A stretch of 64,000 bases of DNA from an uncultured Gemmatimonadota bacterium (GTDB lineage Bacteria > Gemmatimonadota > Gemmatimonadetes > Gemmatimonadales > Gemmatimonadaceae), in NCBI GenBank assembly GCA_903910555.1, contig CAIVZZ010000004.1, forward strand, positions 62,001-126,000. Direction: 5' to 3'. A program made the translations under genes and the position numbers. The notes under the pieces are model-generated. The model searched no databases. It saw only the letters and a list, made by a program, of their open reading frames with translations, and had not been told where the DNA came from. Within the stretch, counting starts at the first letter, position 1; each line of letters starts with the position of its first letter. This document shows, in pieces, positions 17,693 to 26,464 of this stretch.

Positions 17693-17738
17693 TTGACAGC
17701 TGTTGGCGTGTGTTGTATTTAGCATATGTGCTAAATAC
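17693..17738 (+). promoter_or_regulatory. arsR promoter with overlapping operator palindrome
   Basis: -35 TTGACA (17693-17698), a 17-bp spacer and -10 TATTTA (17716-17721). The -10 lies inside a perfect inverted repeat, GTATTTAGCA, TATG, TGCTAAATAC (17715-17738), which also covers the GTG start of the regulator gene. This is the expected geometry for autorepression by an ArsR-type repressor. The predicted start of transcription coincides with the GTG at 17728. Confidence 0.75.
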
Positions 17739-18102
17739 AAAACAAACGCATCGCAGCGGGAAAACCGACCGGCTCGGCATGACATTCGCCGCGCTCTCAG
17801 ATCCGACGCGCCGCGCGATTCTGACGCGCCTGACGAAAGGCGAGGCGACGGTGAACGAGTTGGCCAAGCCGTTTGAAATGAGCTTGCCGTCCATATCGCG
17901 CCACCTCAAAGTCCTCGAGCGCGCGGGCCTTATCTCCCGCGCTCGCGATGCGCAGTGGCGGCCGTGCAAGATCGAAGTGAAGGCGCTGCGCGAGGTGGAC
18001 GAGTGGATCGAAACATACCGGCGGATGTGGGAAGAGCGGCTCGACCGCCTCGACGGCTATCTCACTGAACTGCAATCCAAAAAACACAGGAGCAAGACAT
18101 GA
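17728..18102 (+). CDS. ArsR/SdpR-family transcriptional regulator
   Basis: Winged-helix repressor. LTFAALSDPTRRAILTRL-like start of the fold (MTFAALSDPTRRAILTRL), then the recognition region ELAKPFEMSLPSISRHLKVLERAGLISR. It belongs to the subgroup without metal-binding cysteines that usually precedes SRPBCC genes. The GTG at 17728 gives the normal N-terminal length; an ATG at 17779 would cut the first helix. The predicted transcript starts at the GTG itself, so translation may be leaderless. The stop overlaps the next start (ATGA). Confidence 0.88.
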   Translation: MLNTKQTHRSGKTDRLGMTFAALSDPTRRAILTRLTKGEATVNELAKPFEMSLPSISRHLKVLERAGLISRARDAQWRPCKIEVKALREVDEWIETYRRMWEERLDRLDGYLTELQSKKHRSKT

Positions 18103-18752
18103 GCGTGGTGCGCGTAGAAAGTTTTTCCATCTCGGTGGACGGGTTCGGAGCAGGCCCGAATCAGGATCTCGCGCATCCGCTTGGCGTCGGCGGCGGGCAG
18201 CTGCACGAGTGGGCGATGGCGACGAAAACGTTTCGAAAACAGGTACTCGGCAAAGACGGCGGCACGACCGGCGTGGACGAGGATTTCGCCGCGCGCGGCT
18301 TCAAAAACGTCGGCGCGTGGATACTCGGACGGAACATGTTCGGGCCGATTCGCGGTGCGTGGCCGGACGACGCGTGGAAGGGATGGTGGGGCGACGAGCC
18401 ATCGTACCACGCGCCGGTGTTCGTGCTCACCCATCATCCGCGCGAGTCGATCGTAATGAAAGGCGGAACCACGTTCCATTTCATCACGGACGGCATCGAA
18501 CGCGCACTCGAGCTCGCGAAGGATGCGGCCAACGGAATGGACGTGCGGGTCGGCGGCGGCGCTGCGACGATCCGGCAGTACCTTCGCGCCGGGTTGATCG
18601 ATGAAATGCATTTCGCGATTTCGCCGGTAATGCTCGGGTCGGGCGAAAGCTTGTTCGACGGAATCGACATGCTCTCGCTCGGCTACAAACGCGTCGAGCA
18701 CGCGAACACTCCCACTGCCACGCACATCGTCCTCAGAAAAGAGCGCAGTTGA
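18099..18752 (+). CDS. Dihydrofolate reductase-like / RibD C-terminal family protein
   Basis: 217 aa of the RibD-C/DHFR fold family (YyaP/YwjB type), NADPH-binding reductases of unknown substrate. The fold markers are the N-terminal VRVESFSISVDGFGAG, the WILGRNMFGP strand-helix, VFVLTHHPRES, the DVRVGGGAATIRQYLRAGLIDEMH nucleotide loop and SPVMLGSGESLFDG. It is translationally coupled to the ArsR gene. In such operons the protein is probably a stress- or xenobiotic-linked reductase; this is inference. Confidence 0.88.
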   Translation: MSVVRVESFSISVDGFGAGPNQDLAHPLGVGGGQLHEWAMATKTFRKQVLGKDGGTTGVDEDFAARGFKNVGAWILGRNMFGPIRGAWPDDAWKGWWGDEPSYHAPVFVLTHHPRESIVMKGGTTFHFITDGIERALELAKDAANGMDVRVGGGAATIRQYLRAGLIDEMHFAISPVMLGSGESLFDGIDMLSLGYKRVEHANTPTATHIVLRKERS

Positions 18753-18753
18753 T

Positions 18754-19272
18754 ATGTCCGGTACCGACCAGAATGCCCCGCGCGAAATCGTTGTCACGCG
18801 CACGTTCAACGCGCCGCGCGAACTCGTGTGGGAAGCGTGGACTGATCCGAAGCACTTCGTGCGCTGGTGGGGACCGTTTCCAACGGTGAACCCCGCGTGC
18901 GAAATGGATCTTCGGCCTGGTGGCGCGTTCAAGTGGGTGATGCTCTCGCCGGACGGCATGCAGTATCCACTCACCGGCGTCTACACGGAGATCGTGAAGC
19001 CCGATCGGATTTCGTACACGCAGAACCTCGCGTCGAATCCGCCCGCGTGGCACGACAAGCTCAACGAACTTCGCAGCGCGCCGAAGGGATCGCTGGTGCC
19101 TGACGCCGCGGTCACCGTGACGTTCGAGGATGTCGCGGGGAAGACGCAGCTCACGATCACAACGCTGTTCGATTCTGCAGCCACCGCCGAAGCATTCCGC
19201 GGAATGCAGATGGTGCAGGGATGGGGGATGAGCCTCGACCGGCTCGAGCGAGTTGTTGCCAATGCCGCGTAG
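18754..19272 (+). CDS. SRPBCC (AHSA1/START-like) domain protein
   Basis: 172 aa with the AHSA1 pattern: IVVTRTFNAPRELVWEAWTDPKHFVRWWGP at the start, GGAFKWVM in the middle, TVTFEDVAGKTQLTITTLF, and the C-terminal helix GWGMSLDRLERVV. The fold makes a hydrophobic cavity for lipids or other ligands; bacterial members next to ArsR genes have no settled function. One base separates it from the reductase gene, so it is in the same operon. Confidence 0.9.
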   Translation: MSGTDQNAPREIVVTRTFNAPRELVWEAWTDPKHFVRWWGPFPTVNPACEMDLRPGGAFKWVMLSPDGMQYPLTGVYTEIVKPDRISYTQNLASNPPAWHDKLNELRSAPKGSLVPDAAVTVTFEDVAGKTQLTITTLFDSAATAEAFRGMQMVQGWGMSLDRLERVVANAA

Positions 19273-19275
19273 CTG

Positions 19276-19749
19276 ATGAGCGATCATATCGTCATCGTCA
19301 CGCGGACGTTCAATGCGCCGCGCGCGCTCGTGTTCAAGATGTGGACGGATCCCGATCACCTCGTGCACTGGGTCATCCCGAGAGGATTCGCGCCGCCGAT
19401 CATCGAACACATGGACGCGCGCACCGGCGGGTCGCTGCGGATGCAGATGAAATACTCGGACGGAAGTGTCTACCTCTCGAAGTGGTCTTTCGTGTAGGTG
19501 ATGGAGTCCGAGCGAATCGTCTACGACGAAGTGTGCGATGTAAACGGAGTGACGTTCCACCGCGCCCGACAAACCGTCGAGTTCACGGAAGCGGCAGGGA
19601 AGACGACGATTTCAATTCGCGGTGAGATCGAACTGGTGCCGGGACGCGATCCGCGCTTGACGCTAGAGGCGATGCGCACCGGGTGGTCGGACGGATGGAA
19701 TGACAACTTCGACAAGCTTGGCCTCTACGTAACCGCGGCGACTCGCTAG
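19276..19749 (+). pseudogene. SRPBCC (AHSA1-like) gene split by an in-frame amber codon
   Basis: Both halves belong to one AHSA1-type domain: HIVIVTRTFNAPRALVFKMW ... GGSLRMQMKYSDG before the TAG at 19495-19497, and ESERIVYDEVCDVNG ... AGKTTISIRGEIE ... GWSDGWNDNFDKLGLYV after it. The reading frame is the same on both sides, so one base change (for example from CAG, GAG or AAG) explains it. It may be a recent pseudogene, a read-through gene or a sequence error. It would be the last gene of the ArsR operon. Confidence 0.75.
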
Positions 19750-19786
19750 TCACGGGTCGCCTAAGGAGTGCATAATCGCCTGCACC

Positions 19787-19815
19787 TTGCAGCTTCGGTG
19801 TTTGTTCGGTATCAT
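19787..19815 (+). promoter_or_regulatory. Putative imuA promoter
   Basis: TTGCAG (19787-19792), 17 bp, TATCAT (19810-19815). The expected transcript start is about 19822, only a few bases before the GTG at 19825. I see no recognisable LexA palindrome of either the CTG-N10-CAG or GAAC-N4-GTTC type nearby. Confidence 0.45.
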
Positions 19816-19824
19816 TTTCATCCC

Positions 19825-20568
19825 GTGTCTGCCCAGGTCGCCGCACTCCGTGTTCTGCTCGAACAGCGTTTTCCTGACGCTGTCCAGATCGCGCAGCACG
19901 TCGCCGATCCGGTTCTCACGGGGATCGCTCAGCTCGATCGCGCACTCCCCGGCGGCGGCTTTCCGCTCGGCCGACTCACCGTCTGGGAACCGGGCGGCGG
20001 CGCGACTTCCATCATGCGCGCGGCATGCCGTACCGCAATCGCGCATGGTGATCGCGCGGCCTGGATAGACGTCGCCGGAACGATCGCCGGCGCGTTTTGG
20101 GAAGAGGGGCCGCTTCTCGTGCGCCCTCAAGGCCGGGTGCACGCACTTCGTGCTGTCGACGAACTGCTTCGCTCGGGCGGATTCCGTTTGGTAGTGCTCG
20201 CAGGCGAACGCGGCGTTGATGCTCCGTTTTTTCGCGATGTGGATCTCGTGCGCTTGGTTCGCGCCGCACACGATGGCGGCTGCGCGTTCGTCGCGCTCAC
20301 GCGGCTCTCTACAATGGCCGCGCTGCGTATAGCCGCGCGCATCGCGCCCGATCACTACCGATGGCGACGCGATCCGTTCGGCGATCCGGCTGAAGTACAG
20401 GAGGTGCGCATTCGTACACAGGTGCGCGCGCTCGGATGGAATGCGCGCGCAGAGTTTCCGATTCCGGTACAGTCACATGAGCTTCGTTTGTCTTTGGAAC
20501 CCGGCCTGGCAGACCGACGGGGACTTCCCCGCGGAAAAGTCAGAGCAGAAATCAAAAATCCGGCCTGA
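19825..20568 (+). CDS. imuA: ImuA-type RecA-like protein of the mutasome
   Basis: 247 aa from GTG 19825. It resembles the RecA-like ImuA/SulA-related proteins that work with ImuB and DnaE2 in error-prone translesion synthesis. Features: TGIAQLDRALPGGGFPLGRLTVWEPGGG near residues 32-60 (RecA-core start; the loop lacks the full GKT of a Walker A, as is common in ImuA), AAWIDVAGT, and RLVVLAGERGVDAPFFRDVDLVRLVRAAH. An upstream ATG at 19768 is possible, but the likely promoter lies downstream of it. The 3' end overlaps imuB by 92 bp in another frame. Confidence 0.8.
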   Translation: MSAQVAALRVLLEQRFPDAVQIAQHVADPVLTGIAQLDRALPGGGFPLGRLTVWEPGGGATSIMRAACRTAIAHGDRAAWIDVAGTIAGAFWEEGPLLVRPQGRVHALRAVDELLRSGGFRLVVLAGERGVDAPFFRDVDLVRLVRAAHDGGCAFVALTRLSTMAALRIAARIAPDHYRWRRDPFGDPAEVQEVRIRTQVRALGWNARAEFPIPVQSHELRLSLEPGLADRRGLPRGKVRAEIKNPA

Positions 20569-21856
20569 ACTCGCCGCGGTGCTGCTGGCGTGCGCGCCGC
20601 ACGTCGCAGTCGGCGAGCGCGGTGTGCTCTGGGTTGATGCGCGCGGATTCAGCGCGGGCGAACAGCTCGCGCTCGCCGGCACGGCGCTTGTGCTGCTCGG
20701 CAATCGCGGTATCACCGGCACGCGCGCTGCGCTCGCGGATACTCCGATCGCCGCCGAACTCGCGGCGCGCACGGGACATGGCAACGCTGAACAAGAAAAA
20801 GAAGGAGCGGTCGCTATAGTTGCACCGGGAACTGATCGCGCGTTCGTCGCGCTCTTTCCTATAGATGTGCTCAACCCGCCGCAGCGACTCGAGCCACTGC
20901 TCTTCAGTATTGGCGTCGCCACCTGCGGTGAACTCGCGGTGCTCGAGCACGAAGCGATCGAAGTGCGACTCGGCGCCGAGGGCGTCGCGTTGTGGCGGCT
21001 CGCGCGCGCGGATGATCGCCGCAGTGAGTCGCTCTTTCCGCCGGCGCAGCGCGCGCTGCCGCACGCGTCACTCGACTGGGTCGAGTACGCACTGAAGGAT
21101 CCGATGCGCCTGTTGTTCGTGATCAATTCTCTGATTGAGAACGTGTGCAGCGCGCTGATCGAGAACGGGAGCGGTGCGCGCGAAATCACGATCGAGTTTT
21201 CGCTCACAGACCGCACCACACATTTGCAGCCGCTCCGTTCCGCGCGGCCCACTGCAAACCGGAGCACCTGGATCCGGCTCGCACGCACGGCGCTCGACAA
21301 AATCGCGCTTGTTGCGGCGGTGACGGGAGTCGGCGTGCGCGCGACGCGCGTGACGGGGCAGGAGTCCAAGCAGGGCGATCTGTTCGATCGTGGATTCGTC
21401 AGCGCGCAGGCGACAGAAGATGCGGTCGCACGGCTGGTGGAAGATCAGGGAGATGTCGTGGTGGTGCCGGAGAACTCGGCGCATCCGTTGCTGGATGTGC
21501 GCACGAAATGGAAAAATGAGGATCGTGAATGGAAAACCGAGAACCGAAAACCGAAGACCGAAAATCAAATACCGCATCTCCAGTTGCAGCTCTCACCGTC
21601 ACCACAGTTGATCAGTGTGGAGACCGCGCCGCGGCGCGATCACTTTGTGCCGGCGCGGTATCGCGATGCGGGCGGGTGGCATGAGATCGTGCAGGCGGCG
21701 GGACCTGATCGTGTATCAGGCGGACAGTGCGACAGCATCCGCACATACGCGCGCGAATATTTTCGTTGCGTGACGAACGACGGCGCGCTCGTCTGGCTCT
21801 TTCGTGACGCGCAGGAAAAGACGGGCGGCTGGTATCTGCACGGCTGGTGGGATTGA
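20477..21856 (+). CDS. imuB: ImuB-like, Y-family polymerase-related mutasome protein
   Basis: 459 aa. It starts MSFVCLWNPAWQ, as ImuB proteins do, and keeps the Y-family scaffold only loosely: the catalytic acidic triad is absent, which fits ImuB as a non-catalytic hub linking DnaE2 to the sliding clamp. GELAVLEHEAIEVRLGAEG (about residues 150-170) looks like the helix-hairpin region; VSVETAPRRDHFVPARYRDAGGWHEI-type text near the C-terminus matches the ImuB tail. Between about residues 343 and 366 lies a Lys/Glu/Asn-rich stretch encoded by a low-complexity repeat, not seen in normal ImuB. Start ATG lies inside imuA; the stop is 3 bases before dnaE2. Confidence 0.82.
   Translation: MSFVCLWNPAWQTDGDFPAEKSEQKSKIRPELAAVLLACAPHVAVGERGVLWVDARGFSAGEQLALAGTALVLLGNRGITGTRAALADTPIAAELAARTGHGNAEQEKEGAVAIVAPGTDRAFVALFPIDVLNPPQRLEPLLFSIGVATCGELAVLEHEAIEVRLGAEGVALWRLARADDRRSESLFPPAQRALPHASLDWVEYALKDPMRLLFVINSLIENVCSALIENGSGAREITIEFSLTDRTTHLQPLRSARPTANRSTWIRLARTALDKIALVAAVTGVGVRATRVTGQESKQGDLFDRGFVSAQATEDAVARLVEDQGDVVVVPENSAHPLLDVRTKWKNEDREWKTENRKPKTENQIPHLQLQLSPSPQLISVETAPRRDHFVPARYRDAGGWHEIVQAAGPDRVSGGQCDSIRTYAREYFRCVTNDGALVWLFRDAQEKTGGWYLHGWWD
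21506..21574. repeat. Purine-rich low-complexity insertion inside imuB
   Basis: A tandem of GAAAACC/GAGAACC/GAAGACC-type units (AACCGAGAACCGAAAACCG is one part) in an otherwise GC-rich gene. It is in frame and encodes a polar, Lys/Glu/Asn-rich segment (KTENRKPKTEN). The base composition differs strongly from the flanks, which suggests a short inserted or expanded repeat at a surface linker. Confidence 0.7.
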
Positions 21857-21859
21857 GTC

Positions 21860-24800
21860 GTGACGGAAAATTCATACGTCGAGTTGCGCGGGCATACCGC
21901 GTTCTCGTTCGGCGATGGCAGCGTCACACCGGAAGTACTGGTCGAGCACGCTGCGAAACTCGGCTATAACACGATCGGCATCACGGATACCGCAGATGTT
22001 GGCGGCCTCGTGCGCGCGGTGCTCATGGGGCGTGTGCAAAGCGTTCGTATTCTCGCGGGCGCCGAACTTCGCGTTGACGGCAGGCCGATGGCATTTCTCG
22101 CGCGCAACGCCGAGGGATATCGCAATCTCGCGGGGCTGGTCACGCAGTCGCGTGTGGGCGTGTGGGGCGCGTGGGACAAAACGCGCGCGGGTTTGGAGCG
22201 CGGGCGGCCGAATGTAAAGCGCGCGCAAGTATTCGCGCGTTCTACAGGCTTGCATGCGCTCAGTGGTCCCGCATCGGGTGCGCTCGCGTCGCTGGTGCGC
22301 GCAAACGATCGCGATGGCGCCGAAAAGTGGCTTGAGGAGTTTCGCGAAATATTTGGAAGTCGCATCGCCGTCGAAGTGCAGCTTCATCACGCCGGCGGCT
22401 CGGAGGCGGCGCTTGCGGGCGCGCTGATCGAACTCGCGGAGCGTTGCAGTGTGCCGTGGGTGGTGACCAACGATCCGCGCTACGTGGACGAATCATCACG
22501 CGTCATTCACGATCTCCTCACCGCACTGCGCCATGAGATGGATGTGGCGACCGCACTCCGCGCGGGCGTGTTGCATCCCAATGGTGAATGGCGGCTGCTC
22601 TCTCCTGTTGAAATGCAGCTGCGCTGGCAGGGACGCGAGGCGGGGATAGAAGAAAGCGCGCGCATTGCCGCTGACATCGAATCGCTCGATCTCGCCTGGA
22701 TGCGGCCGCCGCTCCCCGCGTATAACAAACTCGTCGGCCGTGACGCCGACGATTTTCTCCGCGCACGCGCATACGAAGGCGCGCACACGCGGTGGGGTGC
22801 CACGTTGAGCGCGGCGCAGGAAAAACAGATCGAGCACGAACTCACGATCATCGCGCAGCTCGGCTTTGCGGGATTCTTTCTTGTCATGTGGGATACGGTG
22901 AGCTTCTCGCACTCGCGCGGGATCCTCTGCCAGGGGCGCGGGAGCGCGGCGAACTCTGCCGTTACCTACTGCCTCGGCATCACGCCGGTCGATCCTGTAA
23001 AAGAAGGACTGCTCTTCGAACGATTTCTCTCCGAAGTGCGCGTCGACGGCAAAACAGACGCGCCGGATATCGATGTCGACTTCGAGCACGACCGCCGCGA
23101 AGAAGTGCTCGACTACATGTACGCGAAGTACAAACGTCCGCACGCGGCAATCGCGTGCATCGTGCAGACATACCGCGCACCGAACGCGGTGCAGGATGCA
23201 ATGCGCGCGTTCGGTTATCCGGCGGAACTCGCGACGTCGATTTCATCACGACTGCACCGCTACGATCCCGCCGATGCGGCGATCCACATGCAGGAACGTT
23301 ACGCCGAGCAGGCAGGGCTGAACGTAGACACGCCGCGCGTGCGCGCACTGCTGCGTGCGATTGCAGGCTTTGAAGGATTACCGCGGCTGCGTGCGACACA
23401 TGTCGGCGGGTTCGTGCTCTCGAGCATGCCGCTCGGCGACTGGATGCCGGTCGAGCAGACCACGATGGGCCGCACGATCGTGCAGTTCGACAAAGACGAT
23501 CTCGATGCCGTCGGTGTGCCGAAGTTCGATTTTCTCGGGCTTGGCGGTCTCGCGATGATTCGCAGAGCGTTCGACGCCATTGAAGTGCGCACCGGAACGC
23601 GGCCGGAGATGTACAAGCTGCCGTACGACAATGACCCGAAGACCTACGATCTCATCTCGCGCGGCGATACCGTGGGCACTTTTCAGATCGAGAGTCGCGC
23701 GCAGATCTCGTCGATTGTTCATACGCGTCCCGAACATTTGTACGATATAGTCGTGCAGGTCGCGCTGATCAGGCCGGGGCCGATCCAGGCGAAGTTCGTG
23801 CGGCCGTACACGAAGCGGCGGCGCGGTGAGGAAGCGCCCACCTACGTGCATCCGGCGCTGAAACCGATTCTCAAACGCACGCAGGGGATTCCGGTTTTTC
23901 AGGAACAGGCGATGGCGATCGCGATGGCACTCGGCGGTTACACCGGCGGCCAGGCCGACGAGCTGCGCCGCACGATGGGAAACATCCGCAAGCAGAAGCG
24001 GCTGGAAGGCGCGCTCGAGCGGCTGCATGCGAAGATGATTGCGAACGAAACAATCACGCCGCGCGTGACGCCGGAGATCGCGACTCAACTGTGTGATGAT
24101 TTACTGAGCTTCGCGAATTACGGATTTCCCGAATCGCACGCGTGGAGTTTTGCGCTGATTGCCTATGCAACGGCGTATCTCAAGGTGCATTTCCCGGCTG
24201 AGTTTTATCTCGGGATATTGAACGCGTGGCCGATGGGATTTTATTCGCCGGCCACGCTCATTCACGATGCCAAGCGGCAGAAGGTCGAGGTGCGACAGCC
24301 CTGTTTGTGCAACGGAAATTGGGAGTGCACGACTGAAGCGACGGCGGATCCCGCGAAACCTGCATTACGCATTGGCTGGCGATTCGTGCGCGGAATGGGA
24401 GAGCGAACGCTGGAGAAGCTGCGCCGAGCGCATGGTGCGGCGCCGTTCAACTCTATTGCCGATGTCGTGAGCCGCGCGCGGCTCACGCGTGCGGAGGCGA
24501 CATCGCTCGCGTTAGCTGATGCGTTTTCTGCGTGGGAGCAAGAGCGGCGACGCGCGTCGTGGGAGGCGCTGCGCGCGGTGAGCGACACGCTGCCGTTTGC
24601 CCCGGCGCATCGCACGATGCACAATCCGGCGCCGCTCGGGAAACACGAGCTTATTGCGATCGACTATCACGCGACGGGGACGAGCATTCACGGCCATCCG
24701 ATGATGGCGCTGCGCGAGCGGCTGCGCGCTGAAGGTGTGAAAGACAGCCGCGATCTCGCTCAGGTGAAAAACGGGACGACTGTTTCGGTCGCGGGGATGG

Positions 24801-25051
24801 TGATCGTGCGGCAGCGTCCAGGAACGGCGAACGGGACGATTTTTCTCTTGCTCGAGGACGAGCACGGGTTTGTTAACGTGATCGTATCAAAGAAGTTCGT
24901 GGAGCCGAATGAAGATGTCGTGAAGCGGGCGCAGTTCGTGCTGATTCGCGGCAAGGTGGAGCGGGAAGGGGCGGCGATCAATTTGATAGGGCAGGAGTTT
25001 CAGGAGCTCACGGCGGATGGGGTGACGCACAAGTCCCGCGATTTTCATTAG
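21860..25051 (+). CDS. dnaE2: Error-prone DNA polymerase DnaE2
   Basis: C-family polymerase used in damage-induced mutagenesis. 1063 aa, the normal length. PHP domain at the N-terminus (LRGHTAFSFGDGS, residues 9-21; the first metal residue pair is altered to GH, as in polymerases without proofreading metals). The polymerase palm has PDIDVDF near residues 402-408 with the catalytic Asp pair, and GRGSAANS near 355-362 is the nucleotide-binding loop. HHH motif region FRVVRGMGERTLEKLR-like (RFVRGMGERTLEKLR, about 842-856) and an OB fold (TVSVAGMVIVRQRPGTANG) come last. GTG start 3 bases after imuB, so imuA-imuB-dnaE2 is one operon. Confidence 0.95.
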   Translation: MTENSYVELRGHTAFSFGDGSVTPEVLVEHAAKLGYNTIGITDTADVGGLVRAVLMGRVQSVRILAGAELRVDGRPMAFLARNAEGYRNLAGLVTQSRVGVWGAWDKTRAGLERGRPNVKRAQVFARSTGLHALSGPASGALASLVRANDRDGAEKWLEEFREIFGSRIAVEVQLHHAGGSEAALAGALIELAERCSVPWVVTNDPRYVDESSRVIHDLLTALRHEMDVATALRAGVLHPNGEWRLLSPVEMQLRWQGREAGIEESARIAADIESLDLAWMRPPLPAYNKLVGRDADDFLRARAYEGAHTRWGATLSAAQEKQIEHELTIIAQLGFAGFFLVMWDTVSFSHSRGILCQGRGSAANSAVTYCLGITPVDPVKEGLLFERFLSEVRVDGKTDAPDIDVDFEHDRREEVLDYMYAKYKRPHAAIACIVQTYRAPNAVQDAMRAFGYPAELATSISSRLHRYDPADAAIHMQERYAEQAGLNVDTPRVRALLRAIAGFEGLPRLRATHVGGFVLSSMPLGDWMPVEQTTMGRTIVQFDKDDLDAVGVPKFDFLGLGGLAMIRRAFDAIEVRTGTRPEMYKLPYDNDPKTYDLISRGDTVGTFQIESRAQISSIVHTRPEHLYDIVVQVALIRPGPIQAKFVRPYTKRRRGEEAPTYVHPALKPILKRTQGIPVFQEQAMAIAMALGGYTGGQADELRRTMGNIRKQKRLEGALERLHAKMIANETITPRVTPEIATQLCDDLLSFANYGFPESHAWSFALIAYATAYLKVHFPAEFYLGILNAWPMGFYSPATLIHDAKRQKVEVRQPCLCNGNWECTTEATADPAKPALRIGWRFVRGMGERTLEKLRRAHGAAPFNSIADVVSRARLTRAEATSLALADAFSAWEQERRRASWEALRAVSDTLPFAPAHRTMHNPAPLGKHELIAIDYHATGTSIHGHPMMALRERLRAEGVKDSRDLAQVKNGTTVSVAGMVIVRQRPGTANGTIFLLLEDEHGFVNVIVSKKFVEPNEDVVKRAQFVLIRGKVEREGAAINLIGQEFQELTADGVTHKSRDFH

Positions 25052-25063
25052 CTTCTTAGCACT

Positions 25064-26464
25064 ATGCCAAATGCATCCGTTAGTGCAAAGATTGTCGCGC
25101 TGATCGCGACGCTGGTGTCGCCGACGCTCGCGCTCGCACAGCAGGCCTTTCCGTCCGATTCCGCAGTCCTCGCGATCATCAAACAGCGCGTCGAGGAAAA
25201 ACGCAGCGCTGGAATCGTCGTTGGGATTCTCGAACCGGACGGTCGCACGCGCATTATTGCGTTTGGCGATCCGGGGCCCGGCCAGCCGCCGCTCGATGGA
25301 AACTCTGTGTTCGAGATCGGTTCGATCTCGAAAGTGTTCACCTCGACCGTACTCGCGGAGTTGGTGAAAGAGGGGAAGGTCAAGCTTGACGATCCGGTAC
25401 AGAAATTTCTTCCGGCGGGCGTTCACGTGCCGGTGCGCGGCGAGAAGCCGATCACGCTGGGAAATCTTTCGGAGCAGAACTCCGGACTTCCGTATATGCC
25501 GACGAATTTTCACCCGGCAAACAACGCAAATCCGTTCGCGGATTATTCCGTTCAGCAGATGTACGATTTCCTCTCGAGTTATCAGCTGCCCCGAGATCCT
25601 GGCACGATGTTCGAGTATTCAAACTTCGGTGTCGGCCTGCTCGGTCACGTGCTGGCGCTGACGACGGGGCAGCCTTACGAGCAGATGGAACGCAAACGCG
25701 TGTGGGAGCCGCTTGGCATGACGAACACTGCCATCACGCTCACGCCATGGATGAAGCAGCATCTCGCACTTGGGCACGGCGTGGGCGGCGAGGTTGTACC
25801 GAACTGGGATCTGCCGACATTCGCCGGCGCGGGCGCGATCCGTTCAACAACGCTCGACATGCTCAAGTTCGCGTCGGCAAATCTGCATCCCGAACGCGGA
25901 AAGCTTCAGGAGGCGATGGCGTTCGCGCACGAATCACGCGCGCCGGTTGGAAGTCCGAACATGACGATCGGACTCAACTGGATGATTCAGCACGCCGCAG
26001 TCGAGACGATCGTGTGGCACAACGGCGGCACCGGTGGGGATCGCACCTTTCTCGGGCTGGATCAAGCAAAGAAAACTGCGGTCGTCGTTATGACGAACTC
26101 TGGTGGTGTGGGAGCAGATGACATTGGTATGCACTTGCTCGATCCGATGATTCCACTGGCTCCCAAGCCGGTGGCTCAGAAAGTGCGCACGGCGATCGAA
26201 GTTCCTGCGGACCGATTAGCGCTCTATGTAGGCGTCTACCAGCTCGCACCGAAGTTCAATTTCGTGATCACGCTGAAAGATGGCGCGCTATACGAGCAAC
26301 TTACGGGGCAGGGAGCGCTGCGCCTGTGGCCGGAGACAGACGTCGATTTTTTCCTGAAGGAAGTCGACGCGCAGATCACCTTCGTTCGTGACGCGCAGGG
26401 CACGGTGACAGAGCTCATCCTGCATCAGAACGGACAGAACCAGCACGCGAAGAAGGCCAACTGA
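25064..26464 (+). CDS. Serine hydrolase, beta-lactamase/D-Ala-D-Ala carboxypeptidase class C fold
   Basis: 466 aa. Signal peptide up to LALAQQ (about residue 27). Catalytic SxxK is S87-I-S-K90, the YxN motif is Y185-S-N, and the KTG-equivalent is HNGGTGG near residue 325. It is a penicillin-recognising-fold enzyme of the EstB/AmpC-like group, acting in the periplasm; the substrate may be a peptide, an ester or a beta-lactam. A C-terminal lipocalin-like domain (about 370-460, LYVGVYQLAPKFNFVITLKDG) follows, as is common in this group. Its stop shares one base with the next gene's start (TGATG). Confidence 0.9.
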   Translation: MPNASVSAKIVALIATLVSPTLALAQQAFPSDSAVLAIIKQRVEEKRSAGIVVGILEPDGRTRIIAFGDPGPGQPPLDGNSVFEIGSISKVFTSTVLAELVKEGKVKLDDPVQKFLPAGVHVPVRGEKPITLGNLSEQNSGLPYMPTNFHPANNANPFADYSVQQMYDFLSSYQLPRDPGTMFEYSNFGVGLLGHVLALTTGQPYEQMERKRVWEPLGMTNTAITLTPWMKQHLALGHGVGGEVVPNWDLPTFAGAGAIRSTTLDMLKFASANLHPERGKLQEAMAFAHESRAPVGSPNMTIGLNWMIQHAAVETIVWHNGGTGGDRTFLGLDQAKKTAVVVMTNSGGVGADDIGMHLLDPMIPLAPKPVAQKVRTAIEVPADRLALYVGVYQLAPKFNFVITLKDGALYEQLTGQGALRLWPETDVDFFLKEVDAQITFVRDAQGTVTELILHQNGQNQHAKKAN

